Below, piece after piece: positions 25,246 to 32,953 of a stretch of DNA of 32,953 nucleotides; position 1 is the first letter of the stretch; every line of letters starts with the position of its first letter. The notes under the pieces were generated by a model, which was not told the DNA's origin, made no database searches, and saw only the letters and a list, made by a program, of their open reading frames with translations. Location of the stretch: positions 1 to 32,953 of the forward strand of contig JAIOPI010000039.1 in NCBI GenBank assembly GCA_021413965.1, written 5' to 3'. The DNA comes from Lentisphaerota bacterium. GTDB taxonomy: Bacteria; Verrucomicrobiota; Kiritimatiellia; UBA8416; JAIOPI01. The translations under genes were made by a program, and so were the position numbers.

Positions 25246-26307
25246 TCAGAACGCGCGGCCGTACGGCGGGGGCGGGGCGGGTTTGGTGTGCAACCTGGGC
25301 GCGGCATGCAGGGGCCAGTAGGGATCGCGCAGAAATTCGCGCGCCATGCTGACGACATCCGCCTGGCCGGTGGCCAGGATGGTTTCGGCCTGTTCCGGGG
25401 ATGTGATCATGCCCACCGCGCCCGTCAGGATCCCCGTCTCGCGGCGGATGCGTTCGGCAAAGGCCGTCTGATAGCCGGGACCGACGGGAACCTTGGCGGT
25501 GGGCGAGGTGCCGCCGGACGAGCAGTCGATGAGGTCCACGCCGTCCGCCTTGAGCAGCCGGGCCAGTTGTATGGACTGTTCCAGATCCCAGGCGTCGCCC
25601 GCCACCCAGTCGGTAGCGGAGATGCGGACGAAGAGCGGCAGGGATTCCGGCCAGACCTGGCGCACGGCGGCGACGACGTCGCGCACCAGCCGCGTGCGGT
25701 TTTCAAAGCTGCCACCATAGAGGTCGGTACGGGTGTTGCTCAGGGGGGAGAGAAACTCGTGCAGCAGGTAGCCGTGGGCCGCATGGATCTCCGCCACCTT
25801 GAAGCCGGCGTCGAGCGCGCGACGGGCGGCCTGCACAAAGGCGTCTGTCACCTCGCGAATTTGGTCGGCCGTCATGGCTTCGGGGATGGGAGCGCTCGCG
25901 TCAAACGGGATCGCGCTGGGCGCCAGCAGGGGGCGCCAGCCGCCCTGGTCGGGGGTGAGCGCGGCGTTGCCGTCCCACGGACGCGCGGTGGACGCCTTGC
26001 GCCCGGCGTGTGCCAACTGGATGCCGGCGACGCTGCCTTGCTCGTGGATGAAGGTTGTGATCCGGCGCAGCATGTCGATATGGGCGTCCTGCCAGATGCC
26101 CAGGTCCTGGGGGCTGATGCGCCCGCGCGCTTCCACGGCGGTGGCTTCGGTGAAGACCAGTCCGGCGCCGCCGACGGCGCGGCTGCCCAGGTGCACGAGG
26201 TGCCAGTCGCTGGCGAAGCCATCCGCGCTCGAATACTGGCACATGGGCGAGACGACAATCCGGTTGCGCAAGGCGACACCGCGCATGGAGAGTGGTTGAA
26301 AGAGCAT
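25246..26307 (-). CDS. Old Yellow Enzyme, YqjM/NamA-like NADPH:flavin oxidoreductase
   Basis: 353-residue FMN-dependent ene-reductase acting on activated alkenes, cytoplasmic. The YqjM-class marks are present: SPMCQYSS (Cys23 and Tyr25, flavin tuning and substrate contact), HLGSRAVGGAGLVFTEATAV, IQLAHAGRK, the catalytic His pair in EIHAAHGYLLHEFLSP, and RISATDWV. The C-terminal FMN phosphate-binding part includes GAVGMITSPEQAE and DVVSMAREFLRDPYWP. The start is the first Met, preceded by AAGGA. It is the last chromosomal gene before the tRNA-Ser fragment and converges on the SDR gene. It could also be named namA, but its real substrate is unknown. Confidence 0.92.
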   Translation of the reverse strand: MLFQPLSMRGVALRNRIVVSPMCQYSSADGFASDWHLVHLGSRAVGGAGLVFTEATAVEARGRISPQDLGIWQDAHIDMLRRITTFIHEQGSVAGIQLAHAGRKASTARPWDGNAALTPDQGGWRPLLAPSAIPFDASAPIPEAMTADQIREVTDAFVQAARRALDAGFKVAEIHAAHGYLLHEFLSPLSNTRTDLYGGSFENRTRLVRDVVAAVRQVWPESLPLFVRISATDWVAGDAWDLEQSIQLARLLKADGVDLIDCSSGGTSPTAKVPVGPGYQTAFAERIRRETGILTGAVGMITSPEQAETILATGQADVVSMAREFLRDPYWPLHAAPRLHTKPAPPPPYGRAF

Positions 26308-26394
26308 GAGATCCTTGAATTGAACCGGGTGGGCGTTATGTCTTACTCAGGCGCCGTCCGACGGCTCTCCAATCTGCGCGTCAGGCGCGCAAAT

Positions 26395-26448
<54 letters not shown>

Positions 26449-26542
26449 GAGTGTCCTAATGATTGTGACACATGCAACTGCCATTGACGGGGGTAAACGT
26501 ATAGACTATTGTTATGACTGTTGCGACAAAAGGGAGGCGGTT

Positions 26543-27685
26543 ATGGCATCCGTACATCGCATGCGGCGTTCGCCGTTTTGGTATTGCGCGTTCACACTGC
26601 CGGACGGGCGCCGGACCCTGAAGTCCACCGGCACGACCGAAAAGCGGAAAGCCGTGTCCATGTGCTTGGAGTTTGAGCACGCTTCCAGAGTTGGACGCGA
26701 GGGGCGGCTGACTGAGCATCGGGCGCGGGAAACCATCGCGCATATTTTTTCCATCGCCAATCAGGACAAACTGCCTTGCGCCACGGTCGCCGACTTCCTC
26801 AAGACCTGGCTGCAGAAAAAGCGTCTGGAAGTCGCCGAATCCTCACACGCGGAATACAGCACGGTTGCCGCGGCCGTGCTTGAACACCTGGCGGACAAGG
26901 CCGACAAGCCCCTCGACGCCATCAACCGGCGGGACGCGGCCCGCTTCAGGGATGCGCTATCGGCGCGGGTCAGCGGTTCCACGGTCAACAAATACCTCAA
27001 AATCTGCCGAATCATTTGGGGTGATGCGGTGAAGGACTCCATCTGCCGGGAGAACATATTCAAGCGGACCGATATGGTCAAGGCGCACAAGTCGAGGCGG
27101 CGGGCTTTCACCCTGACCGAATTGGGGCAAATCCTTGATGCCTGCGACGCGGAATGGCGCGGCATGGTTATCGCGGGACTCTACACCGGCCAGCGCCTGG
27201 GCGATGTGGCGACGCTGACATGGCGTCAGATCGACATGGTGAACGGGACGATTCACTTTTCGACGCACAAGACGGATAAGGCGGTGAACATCCCCATCGC
27301 CGCGCCGCTCATGCGGTATCTCATGGACCGGCCATCCGCTGACACCCCCGACACCCCGCTGTTTGAACGCCTCGCCAGTCTGCCCAGTAACACTCTGGCT
27401 CGACAATTCTCTGAGATACTGATGCACGCGAATCTCATCGCCGCGCGCACGCACGCGGGACGGGGCATCGGGCGCGACACCAAGCGCGCCGGCGGCGGGC
27501 TGAGCTATCATTGCTTGAGGCACACGGCGACGAGCTTGCTCAAGAATGCAGGGGTGTCTGACGTGGTGGCGAGGGAAATCATCGGCCATGACTCTGAGGC
27601 CATTTCCCGGGCGTACACCCACATCGAACAAGACACACTTCGCAATGCGGTCAACCTGCTGCCGGACGTAACCGCAAACAATTGA
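26543..27685 (+). CDS. int: Tyrosine recombinase / phage-type integrase
   Basis: 380-residue site-specific recombinase of the phage integrase family. The start is ATG 26543, preceded by AGGGAGG; the frame upstream runs back into the attachment site. An N-terminal arm-binding segment (SPFWYCAFTLPDGRRTLKST) is followed by a SAM-like core-binding domain, then the catalytic domain. Active-site residues are visible: Arg218 (TGQRLGD), His323 and Arg326 (HCLRHTA), His349 (IGHDS) and Tyr358 (RAYTH). It sits 95 bp from the tRNA-Ser fragment and reads away from it, the usual arrangement for integration at a tRNA 3' end. Confidence 0.93.
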   Translation: MASVHRMRRSPFWYCAFTLPDGRRTLKSTGTTEKRKAVSMCLEFEHASRVGREGRLTEHRARETIAHIFSIANQDKLPCATVADFLKTWLQKKRLEVAESSHAEYSTVAAAVLEHLADKADKPLDAINRRDAARFRDALSARVSGSTVNKYLKICRIIWGDAVKDSICRENIFKRTDMVKAHKSRRRAFTLTELGQILDACDAEWRGMVIAGLYTGQRLGDVATLTWRQIDMVNGTIHFSTHKTDKAVNIPIAAPLMRYLMDRPSADTPDTPLFERLASLPSNTLARQFSEILMHANLIAARTHAGRGIGRDTKRAGGGLSYHCLRHTATSLLKNAGVSDVVAREIIGHDSEAISRAYTHIEQDTLRNAVNLLPDVTANN

Positions 27686-27730
27686 CGGAAATCTGGTCCA
27701 GGCCGCAACGAGACCGGCCGAAGGGAAGCC

Positions 27731-28435
27731 ATGAAGAAACTCAGCGCCGATGAAATCATAAAGATCCCGCCCGCTGAACTGATCGCGCGCCTCAAGATCG
27801 CCACCGACCTGCGCTATGACCAGGCCATTGAGCGGGCTGCGCTTCAGAATTCGGCTCCCATGGCAATAGACGTTGATAGCGATAGCGAGCGCGACCGTCT
27901 CCGGAAGCTGGATGAACTGATCCCGGTCAAACGGCGACGAGCCATTTGTGAGTTTATCGAAGAATCGTACAGGCAACTGCTGACGGCCGCCAAGGAAGGA
28001 CCTCTCCGGGATAAGGCGCGGACCGCACTCGCCCAGCAATGTGACGAGCACCTACGGTGGGCAAGGAACAACATTGCGGCGGTCGGGCTGAGTTGCGCGG
28101 AGGAGGTCCCGCTGTTCAACCGGATCGAAGCGCTGGCGCTCCAACACCAGGCAGCGCTGCGCGACATCGACAAGACGACGGACCCCGTCGCGGACAGGAC
28201 CGTGCCCGCCCCCGCGAAGAAGAGAGGCACCAAACGTGGCCGTCCCCGACTGGATCGAACCGAGGTCAAACGAGTCTCGGCGGCGATCAAAGCGGCGCGG
28301 GTTGAAGGTCTCCGCGGCCACCTTCAGCGGGCCGCTGACGAACTGAGGATGCCCGTGGACCGGGTCCGACGGATTCACGACGCCGAACGCACGCGATTGT
28401 CCAGACTACCCTCGACCACCCAAAAACGGACATAA
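27731..28435 (+). CDS. Unknown element protein with an AT-hook and a possible C-terminal HTH
   Basis: 234 residues, function not recognised. GAAGGGAAG lies just before the ATG. The N-terminal two thirds is predicted helical and strongly charged (SADEIIKIPPAELIARLKIA, RLRKLDELIPVKRRRAICEF). A basic linker at about residues 162-175 contains KRGTKRGRPRLDR, with the RGRPR core of an AT-hook, which binds AT-rich minor grooves. The last 50 residues (VSAAIKAARVEGLRGHLQRA, AADELRMPVDRVRRIHDAER) read like a helix-turn-helix. A DNA-binding role within the element, for example replication or transcription control, is an inference. Confidence 0.75.
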   Translation: MKKLSADEIIKIPPAELIARLKIATDLRYDQAIERAALQNSAPMAIDVDSDSERDRLRKLDELIPVKRRRAICEFIEESYRQLLTAAKEGPLRDKARTALAQQCDEHLRWARNNIAAVGLSCAEEVPLFNRIEALALQHQAALRDIDKTTDPVADRTVPAPAKKRGTKRGRPRLDRTEVKRVSAAIKAARVEGLRGHLQRAADELRMPVDRVRRIHDAERTRLSRLPSTTQKRT

Positions 28436-28456
28436 CCGGTCAACCCCCCGCCGGTT
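28434..28456. terminator. Weak hairpin after the AT-hook gene
   Basis: AACCGG (28434-28439) and CCGGTT (28451-28456) pair around an 11-base loop, starting in the stop codon. The 180-bp gap before the next gene also holds a 5-bp inverted repeat, CGGAC/GTCCG (28529-28554), around CATAAT, which could be an operator and promoter. Confidence 0.3.
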
Positions 28457-28615
28457 TAATCCGTCCAGATACTGTCACCCGCGTTCCGGCCCGTCATCGC
28501 GCGGCGGGAATGCCTACGGGGCGATACACGGACATAATCAGCCGAATAAGTCCGCCCGCGTAAATCTGGATCATCTCCCCCATGCGCACAAACCAGCGCA
28601 CGAAAGGGGAGACAG

Positions 28616-28870
28616 ATGCAGACGAACATGAATCCAAGCACGCACCCGGCGGTCACATCAAGTGAATGGATGAGACTCCCGTCCCGCGGTCAGGACCCGA
28701 TCTTTGGGCTGTCGCGCCCCTGGTACTACGCCGCCATCAAGTCCGGCGCCATTCGATCCTCGTGCCTGCGACGCCCCGGCGCGTTGACCGGCGTGCGGCT
28801 GGTAAGCGTGGCGAGTGTCCGCGAATACATCGAAGCGCACGTCGAAAACACGCGCAAGGTGTCGCCGTGA
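28616..28870 (+). CDS. AlpA-like small DNA-binding protein (excisionase-type)
   Basis: 84-residue protein. After a disordered N-terminus comes a winged-helix-like AlpA/MerR-type core: GLSRPWYYAAIKSGAIRSSC, then RPGALTGVRLVSVASVREYI, the pattern of a recognition helix followed by a beta-wing and a closing helix. Such proteins act as excisionase or as transcription activators in prophages and P4-like satellites. AAAGGGGAGA lies just before the ATG. Its stop overlaps the next gene's GTG start (GTGA), so it is coupled to the DUF3987 protein. Confidence 0.75.
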   Translation: MQTNMNPSTHPAVTSSEWMRLPSRGQDPIFGLSRPWYYAAIKSGAIRSSCLRRPGALTGVRLVSVASVREYIEAHVENTRKVSP

Positions 28871-30603
28871 GCTCAGAGGAACGCGAGGCCCGCAAGGCCG
28901 CAGAAGCTGCAATCGTCGCCTTGATGAGCGAGGCCGAACCACTCTTGCGTGCGGGCACACCCATCGCAGACGTTCGTGAACTGCTGCTGTCTTGTGGCCA
29001 TGCCCCCGCGCACGTCGAGGCGGCGCTGGAGGCCCTTACAGATCCTGTTACGGGCAGGATCCACCTCGGCCCGGATGGCCGCCGCATTATCACCGACCCA
29101 CCTGCCGCTGAAGCGGATTTCGGCCCTCTCGTGCCGCTTGACGAGATTGGCAATCTACCGCCGTTTCCGGTCGAGGTCTTGCCCGTCGCCTTCCGGCACT
29201 ATGTCGAAGAGGTAGCCGCCAGCCGCCAAGTCGCCCCCGATCTGCCGGCCGTCCTGGCACTGTCTGCGGCTGCCATAGCATGCGCACGCCGGTACAAGGT
29301 GGAGATCGGCCTCACCCACAGCGAACCCGCGAATCTGTACACGCTGACGCTGTTGGAACCCGGCGAGCGCAAGAGTGCGGTCTTTCGTGATATGCTCGCC
29401 CCCGTCGACGAGTGCGAGCGAATGCTGCGCGAAGCCGCTGCACCGGAAATCTGCCGCGCCGAGGAGCGGCGGAAATGCGAGGAAGTCCGGCTTGCCGAAC
29501 TGCGCAAGCGCGCCGGACGTGAGGACAACCCCGACCGCCGAGCCGAACTCCTGACCGAAGCCGAGGATCTGGCCGCCGCCTTGACGAGGATTCCCACCGC
29601 GCCGCGGTTACTCACCGGCGACTGCACCCCCGAACGCCTGGTTTCATTGATGGCGGAGAATGGTGGCCGGATCGCGCAGGCCGATGCGGAGGGCGGAACG
29701 TTCTTCAACCTGATTGGCGGTCAGTACACCAAGAACGGTGCGGGCAATTTTGAAGTGTACCTACGAGCCCACCCCGGTGACGCGATACGCGTCGACCGCA
29801 CCACGAGGCCCGGCGAGTGCATCACCGAACCGGCGCTGACTCTGATGCTCACGGGGCAACCCGACCTGCTGCGTAATGTGCCCGATCGTGAACGGCTGCG
29901 AGGGCGCGGTCTGCTGGCCCGCTTTCTGTTTGCGCTGCCCGCTGGCAATGTCGGCGCGCGCACCTACCAGAACCGCGAGATTGCCCCAACCGCAAAAGCG
30001 GACTATGGGCGCGCTGTGGCGGCGTTGCTGGCCGTGCCCGACCCAGCGACCCCACAGAACCCTACCGCATACCACCCCCTGCAAATTAAAGGCGAAGCCC
30101 TGGACGTATGGGCCACATTCGCGGACGAAACCGAACGCAACATGGGGCCGGATGGAGTCCTCGCCCACGCTCGCGACTGGGGTGCTAAACTGGCGGGCGC
30201 TGTGGCGCGTATCGCCGGGCTTTTGCACGTGATGGCGGACGCCACCGAACCCAACATCCCGCCGGCAACGGTGGCGGCAGCCTGGGCGGTGGGGCAGTAT
30301 TTCCAATCGCACGCCCTGGGCGCGTTCGCGCTGATGGAGGCAGACCCACGCCTTGTCCTCGCACGGCGCGTTCTGGGATGGATTCGACGCCATCACAAGC
30401 TCACGTTCAAGCTGTCAGAATTGTTTAACGCACGAGTCGGCGGCGCCACCGTGACCATGGCTGACGACCTGGCGCCCGGCGTTCTGGTTCTGATCGACCG
30501 TGGTTACTGCCGCCCTCTTCCCGCTCAGGCCATCGCCAGACGCGGCCGCAAGCCCTCGCCAGCTTTCGCCGTCAATCCTGCCGTGCACGAGGCGAAACTA
30601 TGA
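28867..30603 (+). CDS. DUF3987/YfjI-type primase-helicase-like protein
   Basis: 578-residue protein of the DUF3987 (YfjI-like) group found in prophages, satellites and other integrated elements, where it is thought to take part in element replication. The GTG at 28867 overlaps the stop of the AlpA-like gene by four bases, with AAGGTG as ribosome binding site. Visible: a Pro-rich entry LPPFPVEVLPVAFRHYVEEV, a degenerate P-loop-like LEPGERKSAVFRDML (about residues 162-175), the acidic ADAEGGTFFNLIGGQY (about 271), and RVDRTTRPG then GRGLLARFLFALP (about 345). A charged helix lies at about residues 185-240. Biochemical activity of the family is poorly known. Confidence 0.82.
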   Translation: MSSEEREARKAAEAAIVALMSEAEPLLRAGTPIADVRELLLSCGHAPAHVEAALEALTDPVTGRIHLGPDGRRIITDPPAAEADFGPLVPLDEIGNLPPFPVEVLPVAFRHYVEEVAASRQVAPDLPAVLALSAAAIACARRYKVEIGLTHSEPANLYTLTLLEPGERKSAVFRDMLAPVDECERMLREAAAPEICRAEERRKCEEVRLAELRKRAGREDNPDRRAELLTEAEDLAAALTRIPTAPRLLTGDCTPERLVSLMAENGGRIAQADAEGGTFFNLIGGQYTKNGAGNFEVYLRAHPGDAIRVDRTTRPGECITEPALTLMLTGQPDLLRNVPDRERLRGRGLLARFLFALPAGNVGARTYQNREIAPTAKADYGRAVAALLAVPDPATPQNPTAYHPLQIKGEALDVWATFADETERNMGPDGVLAHARDWGAKLAGAVARIAGLLHVMADATEPNIPPATVAAAWAVGQYFQSHALGAFALMEADPRLVLARRVLGWIRRHHKLTFKLSELFNARVGGATVTMADDLAPGVLVLIDRGYCRPLPAQAIARRGRKPSPAFAVNPAVHEAKL

Positions 30604-30658
30604 ACACCACGGGGAATATATCCTATTTATCCGACTGCTTATGAGAGGTGTCAAAAAG

Positions 30659-31147
30659 ATGAATTCTCTCTCTCCTCTCCAGTTATATAGGGAATACCAA
30701 CGAGGGTGGCAGTCGGATAAATTGGATGAATTGCCACGACTGCCCGCGGTGGATGTCCACCCGGCGCCGTCCTTGCCACCGTCTGACGAGCGCCAGCGCT
30801 GGGGGCTGTGGCCGGTTCGCCCAATTGAACCAGCGCGCACCGCGCCCTGCCTCACGGCCCCCCATGAGAAGCTGCTGAGCGAGCACGTCGCCCGCCAAGG
30901 TACCAACGTCGCCAAATGGATTGACGAGCAGGCCCACCGCTATCGTGCCGCCTGCGTTGTGTGGCCGGACCGTCTGTGCCGCATGGCAGCCACCATCGAC
31001 TGCATCCTGTGGCAACGTGAGCCGCACGCGCAGACGGTAGACCGATCCGGGCAGATTGCCGAGTTGGTTGAAATGCTGTCCGACGTCGAGGCATTCGCCT
31101 GCGACCTGACCGCTGAGGCCGCGTCAGTCGTTCGAGCGACCGAATGA
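30659..31147 (+). CDS. Unknown element protein
   Basis: 162-residue protein of unknown function, 55 bp after the DUF3987 gene. GAGAGGTG before the ATG at 30659 gives a ribosome binding site; an earlier in-frame ATG at 30641 is possible. The first 100 bp (30600-30700) are noticeably AT-rich against the background. The sequence starts SLSPLQLYREYQRGWQS, continues with a Pro-rich segment, and has a helical C-terminal half (EKLLSEHVARQGTNVAKWID, IAELVEMLSDVEAFACDL). No family was recognised. Position suggests a late or accessory gene of the element. Confidence 0.65.
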   Translation: MNSLSPLQLYREYQRGWQSDKLDELPRLPAVDVHPAPSLPPSDERQRWGLWPVRPIEPARTAPCLTAPHEKLLSEHVARQGTNVAKWIDEQAHRYRAACVVWPDRLCRMAATIDCILWQREPHAQTVDRSGQIAELVEMLSDVEAFACDLTAEAASVVRATE

Positions 31148-31191
31148 AGAGCAGACAGATCGGATATCGGTCTTCTTCCCCGGCGGCCCAA

Positions 31192-31470
31192 CTAACTGGG
31201 CGGGTGGGTGGGACCCGGCTTCGCCACGGCGACTACGCCGGGGCGAGCCACGGCCGCCGGCAGCCAGAAAAGCTCGAACGCGGCGCGCTCGGCGTCGGCC
31301 AAGGCGCGGTGGGCGCCGACCAGGTCGGCGCGGATGCGGCGGTGGGAATATCCAGGGCGGTGACGCGCTCGCGGACGGCGTCGGCGCGGTCGCCGTGGCG
31401 GAGGGCCTGGGCGTAGAGGGAGATCCGATCGCCGGAGACTACAGCCGCGGGGCTGTGCGCTTTCCTGGGG
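31192..31470 (-). pseudogene. Frameshifted gene remnant
   Basis: On the minus strand two frames join around 31350: an upstream part with SGDRISLYAQALRHGDRADA and a downstream part with RADLVGAHRALADAERAAFE, ending at a stop (31192-31194). Both show ordinary coding composition, and neither frame alone gives a sensible protein. This looks like a helical protein gene broken by a one-base shift. I cannot name the family. Confidence 0.35.
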
Positions 31471-31635
31471 TGCCCGCTGGACGAGGCGCGCATGGCTGCC
31501 GTTGTAGATCCAGCTTTGTATAGAAACAGGGGGTGACGAACGGCAACGGCTCGGGTGCGGTTATTGCGTTTATCCCCCGCGCCACGGAACGGAGACAACC
31601 CTCAAACCCCAACGAAACCAGCCACTCCACCGCAA

Positions 31636-31708
31636 TCAGGGGGCACAATTTGTCCCCCCTGACGGTCGACCCTCGGCGGCTGCGCCGCCTCAGGGAAAGC
31701 CCCGCGCC
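31636..31708. repeat. Composite repeat, copy 1: palindrome plus GC-rich box
   Basis: The 27-base near-palindrome 31636-31662 has arms TCAGGGGG and CCCCCTGA with ACAA/TTGT inside and a single mismatch pair. After a few bases comes the box ending at about 31708. The box holds GGCGGC-TGC-GCCGCC inside a CCCT/AGGG frame, then CAGGGAAAGCCCCGCGCC. The same box follows a different palindrome at 32785-32857. Confidence 0.75.
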
Positions 31709-31734
31709 GCCGTCTCTCACAATTTTCCCGCGCC

Positions 31735-31930
31735 GGCTTCGGCCAAGAGCGCGGCTACGGTGCCCCACCGCCCCGTCACCGCCACCGTCGCCGAGACGAA
31801 CACCACCCCCGACCTGGCCGAGAAACGTCACAAGCGCGCCATGGCGAAGTACCCGGCGCTCAAAGCGCTCTTCCCGGCCAAGGTTTCGAAGCAAGCGCGG
31901 CGTCGCCCACGGAAGCCCGCGAACCCTTGA
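31735..31930 (+). pseudogene. C-terminal fragment of an unknown gene
   Basis: The frame ending at the TGA 31928-31930 reads like coding sequence (LAEKRHKRAMAKYPALKALF, then a basic Arg/Lys/Pro tail), but it has no start codon of its own before the composite repeat. A repeat insertion or deletion seems to have removed its 5' part. No family is recognised. Confidence 0.35.
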
Positions 31931-32076
31931 CACCATCACCGCCGAGGCGTATCCACATCATAGGGACGCTGACGGAGCCCAACAATCGCACCTACTTTGA
32001 ACCCACGCGGATGCGGCTTCATGGCCGGTCATTCGGGGTGTTTGACGATGGTAGGAACGAAACTGAAGGATTACAA

Positions 32077-32439
32077 ATGATGCGCACACGAAAATCATTG
32101 ATCACACTTGCAACCCTATCCGTGCTTGCATTGCCTTTGACCTCAGGAATAGCTGTCAACGGAAGTGCTCAGCCTAATCCCTCACCCGCAACCACGCCTC
32201 GGGAATATTATGTGTCAGGGGTTCCGCCCACCAATGAACTCATTCTCAAGACATTGTTCGGATTTGTTCCGAAGCAAAGTCTCGTCGTCCTCGGAAAGCA
32301 GAAGATCTCCGAATCTCAATTTGCCGTGTTCTACTACGTTGAAAAGGTGAACACCATCATTGAAGGACGCCTGATTCACCTCGACACTGATCTGTGGTTA
32401 GCAACGTACCAAGACATGTTTCGTGTGATTGTCAAATAG
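32077..32439 (+). CDS. Small predicted exported protein
   Basis: 120-residue protein with a clear signal peptide (MMRTRKSLITLATLSVLALP, cleavage near the SAQ region). A Pro/Ser/Thr-rich stretch follows, then a compact beta-rich part (ELILKTLFGFVPKQSLVVLG, FAVFYYVEKVNTIIEGRLIH). GAAGGA lies six bases before the ATG. The gene is visibly lower in GC than the rest of the window and stands alone in decayed DNA, which suggests recent arrival. Function unknown. Confidence 0.65.
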   Translation: MMRTRKSLITLATLSVLALPLTSGIAVNGSAQPNPSPATTPREYYVSGVPPTNELILKTLFGFVPKQSLVVLGKQKISESQFAVFYYVEKVNTIIEGRLIHLDTDLWLATYQDMFRVIVK

Positions 32440-32718
32440 GTGCCTGCATTCACAGCACCGACTGACCGCCCAAGAATGCGGTTCACGTACGGCGGTCCGC
32501 GGCTTGGTGGCTGCGAATATAGGCAGCCACTACGCCGCGCCACGGCTCCGGACGTGCCGTTTCCGCGTCGCGTGGGTGCACGCTGCGCGCGCCTCTCAAC
32601 TATGGCGGACCGTGGTGCCTGGAGGCCCAAGCCGCCTGGCCGGCCCCCGTGTATGTCACAGCGTTGCGCCCCACGGATGGACACAGGCGGCCGCCGTCTG
32701 TGCCGGATGGCTGACGCG

Positions 32719-32744
32719 TCAGGTTACAAGTAATTGTAACCTGA
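32719..32744. repeat. Palindrome with TCAGG and CCTGA ends
   Basis: TCAGGTTACAA and TTGTAACCTGA, 11-bp perfect arms around GTAA. It has the same ends as the palindromes at 31636 and 32785 but is not followed by the GC-rich box. Confidence 0.7.
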
Positions 32745-32784
32745 ACCACCAAACCCCCAACAAAAGCGCACATCTGGGCATCGC

Positions 32785-32857
32785 CAGGTTGTAAGTACTT
32801 ACAACCTGACCCCGACCTTCGGCGGCTACGCCGCCTCAGGGAAAGCCCCGCGCCTCG
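32785..32857. repeat. Composite repeat, copy 2: palindrome plus GC-rich box
   Basis: 32785-32808 is a perfect 24-bp palindrome (half-site CAGGTTGTAAGT). A few bases on begins the box GACCTTCGGCGGCTACGCC, continuing CGCCTCAGGGAAAGCCCC, nearly identical to copy 1: only C/T and G/A changes over about 40 bases. Downstream of the box the two copies diverge. Confidence 0.75.
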
Positions 32858-32953
32858 CGCGTCACATCCTCGCCGCTGCCCCGCTCGCGCCACGCCTGGG
32901 GCGCCCGCCTATCACAGCTCGCCACCCGTTGACCAAGCCCATGCCCACAGCCA

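Larger units (their letters stand above)
31148..32076. other. 929-bp decayed and repeat-rich stretch
   Basis: Contains the frameshifted minus-strand remnant, a composite palindrome-plus-box repeat (31636-31708) and the tail of a plus-strand gene ending at 31930. A string of small hairpins with GGCTTCGCC and CGGCG/CGCCG pieces lies at about 31211-31248. No intact gene is supported before 32077. Confidence 0.55.
32440..32953. other. 514-bp non-coding, repeat-bearing end of the window
   Basis: No gene is supported; the open frames here look like composition artefacts. It holds a hairpin at 32509-32532 (GTGGCTGC/GCAGCCAC), two palindromes (32719-32744, 32785-32808) and the second copy of the GC-rich box. 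Confidence 0.6.

Noticed and set aside
31533..32000. 155-aa open frame through the composite repeat
   Set aside because: Its Arg-rich sequence is the translated repeat, and a second frame at 31735-31930 has better coding character.
32429..32794. Open frames at the right end of the window
   Set aside because: They cross hairpins and palindromes, have no ribosome binding site and no protein-like pattern.

Overview
The window looks like a chromosome segment from a high-GC, respiring, menaquinone-using Gram-negative-type bacterium. My best guess is the PVC group (Verrucomicrobiota or Kiritimatiellota-like). The guess rests on the exported WD40 protein ending in a tail ending PAYYRLRGL, of the kind I associate with that group, on the mixture of Shine-Dalgarno-led and apparently leaderless starts, and on the many GC-rich hairpin repeats. 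No 16S rRNA or marker protein is present to confirm it. About the first 26.4 kb is chromosomal backbone. From 26.4 kb to the right edge the sequence looks like an integrated element followed by decayed, repeat-rich DNA.

Region 1 (1-2.9 kb): a three-gene lactate oxidation operon, lutA-lutB-lutC, on the minus strand, with 4-bp overlaps and a long hairpin behind it. Region 2 (2.9-14 kb), read divergently from lut: an almost complete classical menaquinone pathway in the order menG(ubiE)-menF-menD-menH-menB-menA-menC-menE. Two coupled genes of unknown function follow; the first has faint sigma-factor-like features. LutABC feeds electrons to the quinone pool, so the divergent pairing of an electron-donor operon with quinone synthesis makes physiological sense. 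The DHNA-CoA thioesterase step (MenI) has no gene here.

Region 3 (14-19.1 kb): ssb, a large perfect inverted repeat, a membrane-anchored protein with a metal-binding-like Cys/His module, a D-Ala-D-Ala carboxypeptidase (minus), and tex. Region 4 (19.2-26.3 kb): an exported C39-like cysteine peptidase and an exported 14-blade WD40 protein (both minus), then a GFA-family protein, an extended SDR/epimerase, and an Old Yellow Enzyme (minus). A 25-bp-arm hairpin lies in the gap before the GFA gene.

Region 5 (26.4 kb to end): the 3' half of a tRNA-Ser gene (minus strand) abuts a tyrosine-recombinase integrase gene. Next come an AT-hook-containing protein, an AlpA-like small regulator, a DUF3987/YfjI-type primase-helicase-like protein translationally coupled to it, and an unknown 162-aa protein. 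This is the layout of a small integrative element or phage satellite. No intact tRNA-Ser was found to the right, so the other end probably lies outside the window. From 31.1 kb the DNA is decayed: frameshifted gene scraps, one small lower-GC exported protein, and two copies of a composite repeat made of a palindrome followed by a conserved GC-rich hairpin box.

The best leads for something undescribed are the composite palindrome-plus-box repeats, the gene pair coupled to menE, and the tRNA-Ser element with its unknown genes.
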